DNA of 64,000 bases. Origin: Synaphobranchus kaupii (Eukaryota > Chordata > Actinopteri > Anguilliformes > Synaphobranchidae). The stretch is from assembly GCA_029718625.1 (NCBI GenBank), contig CM056383.1, forward strand, positions 14,749,066 to 14,813,065, read 5' to 3'. The notes beneath the pieces are model-generated. The model did not search any database. It was not told where the DNA came from and worked only from the letters and a program-made list of their open reading frames with translations. Positions 49,950 through 59,843 of the stretch are shown here, one piece after another (the first letter of the stretch is position 1; the number at the start of each line of letters is the position of its first letter). The position numbers were made by a program, and so were the translations under genes.

Positions 49950-51340
49950 AGCCCTATCTCTTCTCCTGCTAATGCCCAGTCCCGGTTCCTGCTTGACGCT
50001 ATGCTCAGCTGGAACCACCAATTGCTCCCCCTGTCCGCCCTGGTCGACTCTGGAGCAGACTCCAACTTCATTGATGCCGCACTCGTCTGCCAACCAGGCA
50101 TCTCCACCAGGATCTCTCCCTAACCCTCTCAATGCCATCTACCTGGACAGGAAGCTCATCCTGTCTGGCAACCACCGTGAAACCATCCAGTTTCTCCTCT
50201 ACACAATCACTCCTGGTCCTCGATCAACTATGGCTGAGGCGTCACAACCACCACCTGAATTGGGCCACCAACAAGATTCAGAGTTGGAGTCCCTACTGCC
50301 ACTCTACCTGCCTCCAATCAGCCCAACCACTGTCTGAGGGCGCTAACCCATTTCCCCAATCACAGCCACCTGACCTGTCCTCTGTGCCCTCAGTCTATCA
50401 TGACCTCTCTGAGGTATTTAATAAATCCTTCGCTTTGTCTTTGCCCCCACACAGACCGATTGCTGTATCGACCTGCTCCCAGGGGCCACCCTGCCATCCA
50501 GCCACCTATACATCCTGTCCCATCCAGAGAGGACTGCCATGGAGACTTATATTCACGACTCGCTTGCAGCAGGTATCCGTCCATCCTCCCCTGTCGGGGC
50601 CGGGTTTTTCTTCGTCTCCAAAAAGGACGGGACCTTACGTCCATGCATTGATTACCGTGGCCTGAATTCCATCACCGTCAGAAACAAATACCATCTGCCT
50701 CTCATCAACTCTGTTTTTGAACCCCTCCATGGAGCCACTGTCTTTTCCAAACTAGACCTCCGGAACGCCTACCACCTGGTCCGGATTCTGGAGGGGGACG
50801 AATGGAAAAATGCTTTTAACACGCCCATGGGACACATCGAGTACCTGGTGGTCCCGTTCGGGCTCACTAACGCCCCAGCTGTTTTCCAGGCCCTCATCAA
50901 CGACGTCCTCCGTGATCTCCTCAACTGGTCTGTATTCGTCGATCTGGACGATATTTAGATTTTCTCCCGCAACCCTGATGAGCATGTCCTGCATGTCAGA
51001 CAAGTTCTCCAATGCCTCCTGGAAAACAAGCTTTATGCTAAGGCTGAGAAGTGTGAATTCCATGTTCCCTCCGTCAGTTTCTTAGGCTTTATTGTGGAGA
51101 GTGGGCGAGTAAGACCTGACCCAGAGAAGATCCGGGCAGTGGCAGAGTGACCTCGACCCACCTCACGCAAGCAACTCCAACAGTTCTTAGGGTTTGCTCA
51201 TTTCTACCGCAGTTTTATCCGGGGCTACAGCCAGGTAGCCAACCCCCTCACTAATCTCACTTCCACCTCTGTTCTCTTCACTTGGACTCCCGAAGCTGAC
51301 GCTGCCTTCTCCGGTCTCAAATCCAGGTTCAGCTCTGCTG
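49950..51340 (+). pseudogene. pol: Pol pseudogene: protease and reverse transcriptase
   Basis: The aspartic protease core LVDSGADSNFID (DSGA at 50046-50057) lies in one frame. The linker with [19 protein letters not shown] is in another; the reverse transcriptase block starts in a third after a frameshift near 50460. The RT shows [31 protein letters not shown] and [13 protein letters not shown]. The catalytic YLDD box reads DLDD (50941-50952), so the tyrosine is replaced while both aspartates remain. It is followed one codon later by TAG (50956). The frame continues through the thumb to a second stop, TGA at 51148, where the family has tryptophan. The protein would copy element RNA into DNA; here it is inactive. 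Confidence 0.95.
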
Positions 51341-52660
51341 CAGTTCTTGTTCACCCAGACCCCAGTCGCCAGTTCATCGTCGAGGTGGACGCCTCCGATT
51401 CTGGGGTAGGCGCTATCCTGTCTCAGCTCTGTCTCAGGACCAGAAATTACACCCGTGTGCCTTCTTCTTCCGCCGGCTGTCCTCCACGGAGAGAAACTAC
51501 GATATGGGCAACCGGGAACTGTTGGCGGTGAAGCTCGCCCTGGAGGAGTGGAGGCATTGGCTGGAGGGGGCGGAGCTTCCGTTTATAGTCTGGACCGACC
51601 ACAAAAACCTCTCATACATCCAATCCGCCAAACGTCTCACCTCCTACCAGGCCCGTTGGGCACTTTATTTTGCCCGTTTCAATTTTTCGATCACTTTCAG
51701 ACCCGGTTCCCACAACACTAAGCCCGATGCCCTGTCACGCCTGTATTCCCCTGAGACCAGTCCTGACTCCATCATCTCTCCGTCCTGTGTGGTGGCTGCA
51801 ATCATCTGGGAGATTGAGGGGGTCATCAAGTCCGCCCAGGTAATGCAACCAGACCCCAGAACTAACCTTGACTCATGCCTGTTTGTCTCAGACTCTGTTC
51901 GCTCCCAGGTCCTGCAGTGGGCTCACTCCTCTCGCCTGTCCTGCCATCCGGGGGTTCATTGCACCCTATCCCTTCTCAGGAGGAGCTTCTGGTGGCCTAT
52001 GTTCCATCTGCGCCAGGAGTAAGGCTTCCCATCAGCCTTCCGTCGGTCTTCTCCGTCCTCTTCCTGTCCCGGGCCGTCCTTGGTGTCACATTGGGGTCGA
52101 CTTTGTTACTGGGCTACCACCTTCAGACGGTAACACCGTCATATTAACCATTGTTGACTATTTCTCCAAGGCGGTCCACTTTATCTCTCTCCTCAAGCTT
52201 CCCTCAGCATCCGAGATGGCGGAGCTCCTGGTACTCTATGTGGTGCGGCTGCACGGGATCCTCTCCGACATCGTGTCCGATCACGGCCGCCAGTTCTCCT
52301 CCCAGGTCTGGAGGGCGTTCTGCCAGTCCCTGCGGGCCTCCGCCAGCCTATCCTCAGGTTACCACCCCCAAACCAACGGAGAGGGCTAACCAGGACCTGG
52401 GAGCCGCTTTACGGTGCGTGACGTCCCGGAACCCCTCCTCCTGGAGCAAGCTTCTCCCTTGGGTGGAATACTCCCACAACTCGCTAACCAGCTCTGCCAC
52501 CGGGTTGTCCCCGTTCGAGTGTTCCCTGGGTTACCAGCCACACCTGTTCCCTGTCCTGGAAGAGGAGGTCTCCGTCACGTCGGTGCAGGCCCACCTTCTT
52601 CCCTTCAAAAAGGTATGGAACGCCACTCGCATTGCACTCCTTCGGTCCACCGCCCTCACC
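51340..52660 (+). pseudogene. pol: Pol pseudogene: RNase H and integrase
   Basis: The RNase H start [16 protein letters not shown] lies in the RT frame. After a frameshift near 51420-51440 the domain continues with [14 protein letters not shown] and [11 protein letters not shown], then the tether PDALSR. The integrase zinc-binding H...H region is followed by a small deletion and frameshift near 52000. There the family's linker is missing and the CXXC half ([11 protein letters not shown]) continues in another frame. Catalytic-core words are [24 protein letters not shown] and IVSDHGRQF. The glutamate-containing TERANQ lies after a further frameshift near 52380. Homology ends near 52660, before the C-terminal domain. 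Integrase would insert element DNA into the chromosome; this copy is dead. Confidence 0.94.
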
Positions 52661-55654
52661 CAAAACAAAAAATCTAACTATGGCTTGTTGTATTTCTACA
52701 CAGTAGTCTGAAAATAGTTCCTCTATTTATAGCTAATTTCAACTGGAAAACAGCGTATGAGCTCCAAATGAACATGTAGAGTGGTCCCTGAGGCGTACAG
52801 TCACACTGGTGTAATTAGAACACAAGATTAGAATGTCTATTTAACGAAGGATGCAACAATAAGCGTTTGGGTTAAACCTTGTTCTTTCTAGGACTAAACA
52901 CACTTATGTTCCACAAAAAAATTGCACCAAATAAACTCTTTACAATGCTGGTTTTTAAGTCCTCAATGTGAGCTTTTAATGTTTTTTTTGCAGATGTTCA
53001 CAGTTTCTCAGAAGTATAGCAACAGTTTAGACGGGAAAATATACTAAGCTATACGTAACGTTAGACTGCTAACCAAGCTGTCAAAATGAGCTGAAAGACA
53101 GAAAGCATAATATAAACAATCTAATAGGCTACATTGTAAATTGTAATCGCAATCACATCACAAGTAAACTCACCGGTGATCAAAATAATTGGCTAAACAC
53201 TGCAAATGTTGAAAATAATCCCACAGCAGCCAATATTGTTTTGTGCGATGCCATCGTTGTTTTTCCGCATTCAACCAATGTGGAATGTGTACAGTATATT
53301 TCCCTCAAACATCTTCCTCGACTCCCACCACCATCCAGCAACAGTGGTCACAATATGCCATCCTCGAGTTACAGCTTCTTGACAAGCTCTGACTTGACTA
53401 TCAATAGACTAACAAAAAACTACCTTTGTAGTAGCAAGTGCGAGCAGCAGTGGTGGTTGGGTGTATGGGACTCGTTTACATTTTTTTGTTCTGCAAATGA
53501 ATTACATTTAATTTGATGTCTGAATAACTTTTAAATACAACACAATATTTAATTAATTTGTTTTTAGGTTAGGGTTAGTTCAAGCAGGGTTAGCAGGGAA
53601 ACATAATGAAATGCATGGAACGAAAAGAAAAACTTTATTAATCGTTACCTAAGGTTTTTGCTCATGAACAGTCATTTTGATTTTGATTCCGTTTCCTGCA
53701 AAAATGCCTTTCATTTCTGGTTTTTGTTTTCTTTTCCGGATTCAAGCTCTGATTGTAATACCCCCGCTCGCGAGTGATTGAAGTACCCCTGCTCACAGCG
53801 TTACACGTGCGCGGGTGTAATAATCCTAAAACGAGGCAATCAAATTCAGTTGAATAACATTATTTTAACTGTGTTGTGTTCTCTTCTGCTGGCTTGCTGT
53901 CCAGACACCACCGGTTGAGTTTCAAACCTTAAAAAAAAATCCCAAAAAATGTTATGCACAATTTTTCCATTATTTTAATGTGAGCCAAATATGAAGTCAG
54001 CGTCTGCCGTTTGCCATATTTTGATGTTAAAACCATCTTCTGAGATTATGGTAACATTCCCAGTTTTTTGCATTTGCTGATTTGATAGCCTGCCTCCCAG
54101 GAAGAGCATTGTGGGAACTGTTCTTATATTTAGTCTGTTTAGCTACGGATGTTCTCATCGAAACAACCCTTATAAAAGCTGAGCATCGTAACAATGTATC
54201 TGAACAAAAACATTTTCACTGTAAAAAAAGCCAAGTTACTCACGCATAGCCTACAAAGCACTGTCTATAAGTCCTTAATTCCAACTTGCAAAAACTAGGC
54301 CTGCCTTTAATAGTATTGATATCAAAATGTGGCCAAGTTACAACTAACAATATTGCCTATCGTAGCTCACACAAAAAAACTAGCTCTATTCCAAAGCAAT
54401 GCTATCTAAATGCAGACATTTGCGTAACCATAACGCCCTCTCTGATGAGAATGAGAACATTTCTCCTATTACCAATAGCCGACAATTACATTAAATGAGT
54501 TTGTAGATGAGCTATGTATTTAATGGCTAATGAACAGCACCACCTGAGCTATGGATCATAAAGAAGCATGTAAATTAATGAACCAAGTCTATATGGAGAC
54601 ATGCTTGCACAATAGGCTAAACGCAAACACATTCTAGCTGAAAGAAAGACATACAACCTAAATAGTTAGTACAGCCTAAATAGTTAAATAAGTAAAATAT
54701 GGAAATACAGTTTTAAAATAGGCCTATTAGTATTCTATAGAAATACATGTAATGTTAGGCTATTCAACACTGGCTTGCCGTATGCGTAACTCTTGAGTTT
54801 CTATGTCTGGGCTACAAGCTGCCGAGTTCATAATGAGCACAGCATAATTCCAGTGCAGTGCCGTACCATGTAGCTAGGTTTAGTTTAGTTTTCTGTACTG
54901 GAATGGACGTATAAGGCATGTTGATTCACTTCGTTAGCCTAGCTTTTACCTGCTTCCTGACTAGCAGTTGACTGACGTTTCTCTGGCAAACTAACATTGC
55001 CTAACAAGCTTAATTGGACAACGCATATTTCCCAGGAATCTTAGCCAGAAAGAAGACAGTAGCTAGGCCTTCTACTAAGAAAGTAGCCTACCAGAGATTA
55101 TTATTCTGATTATTATTATTATTAAAAGTGTTTGCAGTAAGCTATATTGTCTACAGAGTAGCGTAGACTAGAGCCATGTTCGGAGGCTATTGTAATTTTT
55201 TTTTTAAGTGACTAACCATGAAACAGATATGTTTGGGGAATTGACGGTTTATAAATACGATCTCTTAAGGGTTTGCAGCTTATAGTAGGCTATTATCAAT
55301 TCTTAATATATTATTGTAATTTTCCAAGTAGGCCTACGTAACTTTTTATGGTCACATTGTGTTAAAAGCATAAAGTCAACAGAGCTTTTTTTTTGTCACA
55401 AATTAATAAAGAAATGACAACATAGGTAGGCCTACGCTACGCATGGATGTTTTTCCCGGTAACCTACTGTAACTGTATGTACAGTGGTAGCAGTAGCCTA
55501 CCGAACTATGTTGGCTTTTCTGTAATGACCGTCTTTAAAAAAAACGTTTGTGAAAACATGTAGCCTGGCACAGTTATTTATAGATTTTCTTACATTAATG
55601 CAACAACGTGATCTTAACCAGATGATATTCTGCGTTAAAACTTTTTTTTTGCTT
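52661..55654. other. AT-rich DNA enriched in TAGGCTA/TAGCCTA words
   Basis: No gene recognised. From about 53120 to 55560 the words TAGGCTA, TAGCCTA, TAGGCCT and TAGCCTAC recur at least 12 times (for example 53125, 54247, 54613, 54719, 54756, 54935, 55084, 55286, 55329, 55427, 55494), far denser than elsewhere in the window. This could be an unrecognised diverged mobile element. A TTAGGTTAGGGTTAG telomere-like word lies near 53563. Confidence 0.45.
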
Positions 55655-55757
55655 GACAAATGGCCATGGGATACCTGTTCCCATAACTTTAGCTATTGCA
55701 TAACTGCTGTGGTGTCCAGTGACTGAATTGTTTAAGTGAACAATTAATATTGTAAAC
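55655..55757 (-). repeat. SINE-like repeat copy 1, body part (split by an LTR)
   Basis: Homologous to 57743-57856: shared words are ACAAATGG/GCAAATGG, GTGGTGTC, AAGTGAA and TTAATATTGTAAAC. On the minus strand it would follow the tRNA-like head at 57671-57723, from which it is separated only by the solo LTR at 55763-57666. Removing the LTR and one TSD copy rejoins body and head. Confidence 0.5.
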
Positions 55758-55762
55758 ATGTG

Positions 55763-57666
55763 TGTCATGGTTTTGACCCTGTTTCCCTATGCGGTCGTTT
55801 TCTTCGGTGGCCACGCGAGGGCGCTGCCCTTTTGGTAGATGCTTGCTCAGCCCTGCTGAGTTGGGGGAGCTTCCTGTTTAGCGTTTACACCTGTGCGTAG
55901 TCACCTGAGAGACATATAAGCCTACCGTTTCCTTCGTTCGGGGCTTCGACATTAATTGTTAATTGTTCATTGTTTGTACTGTAGTGTTATTGTTGGCTGT
56001 GAGTTCTCGTACCATTTTGGCTACTCGCCTATTTTTAACGTCTCTTTGTTGAGGCAGGGCTTATTTCTTGCTGGCTTGGTAGTCGATTATCTCGTAGACG
56101 TTTTGGACCGTAAATCTCTGCTCTATTTTGCCTTTTTAGTGCTTTTTCTCCGTGTATGGAGTTTTGGGCGATTCTGTTCGGAACAGTAGTTCTGTTCGCC
56201 CTTCGGCACATGTCTTCCCATAGGGAGATCGGGCGTTTCGCTTCTACTTTATTAGCTCGTAGAAGTATAGAGTAGCAGTTTCTCTGGTCCATTTGTTCGC
56301 CTTTTGATTGGTTTTCTTACTGAGAGACCTGGCGTTTTAGCTTCTACTCATTTCCGGGTTACGGTAAGCCAGTTAGTAGTTTCGGTACGTTTATTCCCTG
56401 TTTTGTTCTCCTTCTCGTGGACTACGTTCCCTTTTGTTGCGAGTCAGGGTTTTTATTTATATTGAGAGGCTGTCGTGCTATTTTGCATTGGTCTTTGTTG
56501 CAGCTGTCCTCCGTCCTTTTTACCTACGGGACGATTTTGTTTCGGAACTATTGTTCTGTTCGTTTTCCGGGTGTGTTTCTCCTTGTGTGGAGTTTGGGCA
56601 AGGTTGTGGACATGTTTTGTGTGACTGCGCTTAGCATGGTAACTTTAGCTCTCTGTTCCTTTGCTTCGTTACATTCTTTTACTGAGAAGCTAGGGCGGTT
56701 GTTCCAATTTAAGCTTGCGTTAGTCTATGGATAATAAAGTTATGGGACGACGGTGCTCCGTCGGCTCACCTGTAAAATGTTTCTCTCTCCTGGGAGATCG
56801 GATGTTTACCCCTTTTCTGCATTGGACTGCAAGCCTATTAATATCGCCATGGAACGTTAAATCTCTGTTCCTGTTCGCCTCGTTACATTTCCCCTTACTG
56901 AGAGGCAGGGCTTGTGCTTGTGTTAGTCAGTTTAGCCGATGGTTTCGGTGCAACTGTCCTTTTCGTCTTTTGTGCTCTTTCTCCGTGTATGGAGATTTGG
57001 GCGATTCGGTTCGGAACTATAGTTCTGTTCGCCCTTCGGTGCAATTCGTCTCTTAGGGAGACCGGGCGATGTTGTGCACATGTTTGCGTGTGACTGCGAG
57101 CCTTTAAGCCTTGGAACATTAATTATCTGTTCCTTCGCCTCATTACATTTTTCCTGTTTGAGAGGTTAGGGTGTGGCTCTGTTTTAAGCTTGGTCATTTT
57201 GCTGGTAAGGTTATGGGACTGCGGTTCTCCGTCGGCTCGCCTGTAAAATGTTTCTTCCCCCTGGGAGATTGGGCGTTTACCCTCCTCTAGGTTCTGCATA
57301 TGACTGTTAGTGCTAGCTTATGGAATTAGCCACGTAACGTTATATCTGTTCTTTTGCCTCCTCTTATTAAATTATATTATTTATTTGTTGACTTTATTTG
57401 TTTGTGCCTTTACGCTACTCGCCCGTTCTGATTTGTCTCGTTACCGAGACAGGGCACGTATTTATTTCTGGCTGTTCAGATCCCTGTCCTTGCGCTCTAC
57501 TTTGCGTGTGACAGTAAGCCGGTTAGTAGCGTCTGTAATGGTGTTCGTTGTTCTTGTCTTGTCTCCTCCCTTATCTGCGGGTATCCCGCCTTAGTGGCCT
57601 AAAGGCTTAATGAATCCCCTTGCTGCGTTTGGCTCCTCCCACCTCACACGTCACGCCCCCATTACA
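55763..57666 (+). mobile_element. Solo LTR, 1904 bp, 5-bp TSD ATGTG, with hairpin modules
   Basis: The termini TGTCATGG and (reverse) TGTAATGG form a 7-of-8 inverted repeat. A perfect ATGTG lies at 55758-55762 and 57667-57671. A TATA word (TATAAG, 55915-55920) and AATAAA (56733-56738) are present. Near the right end, CTGCGTTTGGCTCCTCCC echoes the TGCATTTGGGTCC signature of the other two Ty3-type LTRs here. No gag/pol adjoins it. Most of its length consists of diverged repeated modules; for example, 56515-56830 resembles 56950-57290. The 70-105-codon hydrophobic open frames inside have no domain. Confidence 0.8.
56041..57456 (+). repeat. Array of covarying hairpin modules in the LTR
   Basis: Five modules share a stem, usually a GTTAC-type loop, and then (T)AGGG(C). 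Stems: GTCTC/GAGGC near 56041-56055 (one T-G wobble), GCTTC/GAAGC (56663-56667 with 56686-56690), GCCTC/GAGGC (56877-56881 with 56902-56906), GCCTC/GAGGT (57137-57141 with 57162-57166, wobble) and GTCTCG/CGAGAC (57435-57440 with 57445-57450). Two stem positions change on both sides together. A second series (GTCTC/GAGAC at 57048-57052 with 57058-57062, and relatives before GGGCG near 56213, 56783 and 57255) and a CTCC/GGAG series (about 56149, 56580, 56991) lie between them. Confidence 0.7.
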
Positions 57667-57670
57667 ATGT

Positions 57671-57723
57671 GATCGAACCCGAGATCTCTCGCATGGTAAG
57701 GCTTGTCGCTTACCACTACACCA
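57671..57723 (-). repeat. tRNA-like head of SINE-like copy 1
   Basis: On the minus strand TGGTGTAGTGGTAAGCG resembles a pol III A box and GGGTTCGATC a B box about 45 bp later. The wording is closest to a valine- or glutamate-type tRNA. It lacks a complete acceptor stem, so it is a tRNA-derived repeat head and not a functional tRNA. Confidence 0.55.
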
Positions 57724-57742
57724 AAGGTTTTTTCAGTGTACG

Positions 57743-58022
57743 GCAAATGGAACATTTGTTTCCATACTGCGTAATGTTACCTGAAGTGGTGTCGTCTGAC
57801 TTTCACCATTTCGCTGTAGTACAAGTGAAACATTGAACAGTTAATATTGTAAACGTCTTTTTCCTTTGCAATAAAAATACGTTTGTTAATGTGAAAATAA
57901 CAGTCTAATAAATGAAAAGTATAACAGTTGCAAATAGTTTTTGTTGAAAATAAACTTGTGCCCTGCTGGGCTCAAACCCCCAATCCTCTGTGTGAGAGGC
58001 AGCAACTCCAACCACAGTAGCT
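57743..58022 (-). mobile_element. SINE-like repeat copy 2 with tRNA-like head
   Basis: The minus-strand head GCTACTGTGGTTGGAG (58007-58022) and B-box-like GGGTTTGAG (57971-57979) are followed by an AT-rich body whose far part (57743-57856) matches copy 1. The two copies therefore lie in the same orientation, head to tail. Partner LINE and family unknown. Confidence 0.5.
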
Positions 58023-58825
58023 TCATGAAAAACACTAAGCCATATCACAGTTTTGTCTGTGATTCTGTGATGTGTCCACATTAGTTTGAAGCGTTTTTAT
58101 TGTTCGATAACCTTGGGATAGCAGGTATGCGATGTTGTTTTCTAATGGGGAGAATTATTCTTTGAGGGTATGGCAGGAAAAATGGGAAGAATAAGAAGAA
58201 GCAGAAGTCAGAAGAGGAAAGCAAAATAACCCAAGTTTGGGGCGTTATTGTGTGGATGTGTGAAGTTGTATCTGGATGCTGTGTGGTTACATGAGGTCAG
58301 AACATACAGAAGTTAATGTTTTTAAGGGCTGAGATTCTGTGGTCATTGTGGTTACGTCTGTAGGAAACCCTGAAAAGTGCCAAACTCTCTGTGCTGTATA
58401 GGTATGGGGCATACCCCGCCAAGCCGTAACTTAGCGGATGGCATACCTGCCATCCCAATTATGCTGATTGCTGTTCATTGTTGTCATGAATACAACTGGC
58501 CTTTCATTTATGAATTATGCATGCTCAAACATGAATTAACTTCATAACAGTTGAATTGATTCTTTGTACCTTGAAGTTCTATGGGAGACAAATAAATGTT
58601 TCTGTCAAAATAATACATGCATTCATGTTACATTACTCATACCTTAATATGTAGGGTGGTAGCTACTTTCCTCAATAAAAGCTTTACCTTCATTAGAGTA
58701 TAAAGATTTGGGGTATGCCATAATCCCTCCAATTAATGCCACTAAATCCTTAATATACTGTATCTCAATGATACAGCAAACATGACCTGTGATCTCTTGT
58801 GATTTCTTGACCTGTGACCCCACCC

Positions 58826-58827
<2 letters not shown>
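58023..58827. other. Non-coding DNA
   Basis: AT-rich sequence, no gene or repeat recognised. Confidence 0.45.
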
Positions 58828-58893
<66 letters not shown>

Positions 58894-58902
58894 CACATAC
58901 AC
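58828..58902. repeat. (AC)n microsatellite
   Basis: About 75 bp, pure except for GCAC and ATAC units near the right end. Confidence 0.97.
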
Positions 58903-59770
58903 TCAGATGCACCATGCTTGACCTTTTTAATTATATTGGCACAATTGCTATGTCGAGTAGTGTTTCTCATATGCTAATCCTGTGTCTCCAGGCATGTATT
59001 TTTATTCAAGCATAACAGACCAAAAGCTCGTTCATAACTCTGACTCTTATTATTAGCTGAGAAGACAAAAAGGAGCAATACTGCCATGAACCCATTACAC
59101 AAACATGCCGTCAGTCGTGATATAAAAAAAGAATAAATAACAATGGGCTGATGATGAATACAAAAAAATCCATTTGAGTGAGTATAATCAATTAGACTCC
59201 ATTTCATCAGGGCAGACTCCGTCTACGCTACCTGGAACCAATTTCTGCCTAATGTTTTTTTTTTCCTCCCCAACAAATGATTAACCTTTACTGGGAAGCC
59301 TATAAGCACAAAAATGTGCAATAGTCTGTCGATGCAGTGTTGGAGGTTAAATCATACTTGCGCTTCAATGATACTTCATCTTCTAATGAGGTTAGTTGAA
59401 AATGGTAAGGCTGGGTTTAATTATAATAAATATATGGTGTTAAGGGGAAGAGTCGCGGATGGGTGCACTTTCAGAAGTAAGATTAAATTTAGGCTGCACA
59501 AGAGAATTTCACGAACAGCCATTGCAAGGAAAACTGAAAATCACTAACTTTCTTCAAATCCAGCCCGTGCCACCGAGTAGTTTCCAAAGAAAGCTTAAAC
59601 CTGAGGCAAAGAGTGACATTCCTCTGACTCCCAGACATGTCCCATGAATGTCCATAATACTTCCGAGAGTCATTCAAAATTGCAGTATTTTTGCTCCTGT
59701 GTGCTTGCCAACTAAACAAAGGAACCCCAGATTCTATAAACGTGTACTCTCCATTGGGCCACCCTTTGCT
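58903..59770. other. Non-coding DNA
   Basis: AT-rich single-copy sequence; open frames at 59314-59719 overlap on both strands and lack domains. Confidence 0.45.
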
Positions 59771-59843
59771 TTGTGATTAACAGCACCTACAACCTTGAGT
59801 TGCAAGCCTAGTTCCTTACCCATTATGCTACGCTGCCAGCACA
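59771..59843 (-). mobile_element. tRNA-derived SINE head fragment
   Basis: On the minus strand GGCAGCGTAGCATAATGGGT, AAGGAACTAGGCTTG and CAACTCAAGGTTG match the head of the SINEs at 7945 and 39284 and preserve the A-box part that the 39284 copy has lost. The B box and the rest are absent, so it is a 5' fragment. Confidence 0.75.

Larger units (their letters stand above)
48361..52660 (+). mobile_element. Ty3/Gypsy (sushi-like) retrotransposon, 3'-truncated and dead
   Basis: A 5' LTR is followed by gag, protease, reverse transcriptase, RNase H and integrase in the canonical Ty3 order on the plus strand, interrupted by many frameshifts and stops. Homology to pol stops near 52660. The C-terminal part of integrase (and any chromodomain), the polypurine tract and the 3' LTR are missing, so the element can neither be transcribed fully nor reintegrate. 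The gag wording and LTR style match fish sushi-like Ty3 elements. The sequence just after the LTR (GAACGAACTGGCCAGCT) shows no obvious tRNA primer site. Confidence 0.95.

Noticed and set aside
50132..50665. 177-codon frame inside pol
   Set aside because: It spans the protease-RT linker in one phase and is out of frame with RT; it is part of a broken polyprotein, not a separate gene.
52151..52711. 186-codon frame, the longest ATG frame
   Set aside because: Its first part is a shadow of integrase in another phase; only the part after about 52380 is true integrase sequence following a frameshift.
53563..53580. Interstitial telomere repeat
   Set aside because: Only a fragment like TTAGGTTAGGGTTAG, too short to distinguish from chance.
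55956..57594. Hydrophobic 77-109-codon frames resembling membrane proteins
   Set aside because: They fall within the 1.9-kb LTR and arise from T-rich repeated modules; no start context or domain.
57671..57723. Functional tRNA gene
   Set aside because: A and B boxes are visible but the acceptor stem and a consistent cloverleaf are not; better explained as a SINE head.
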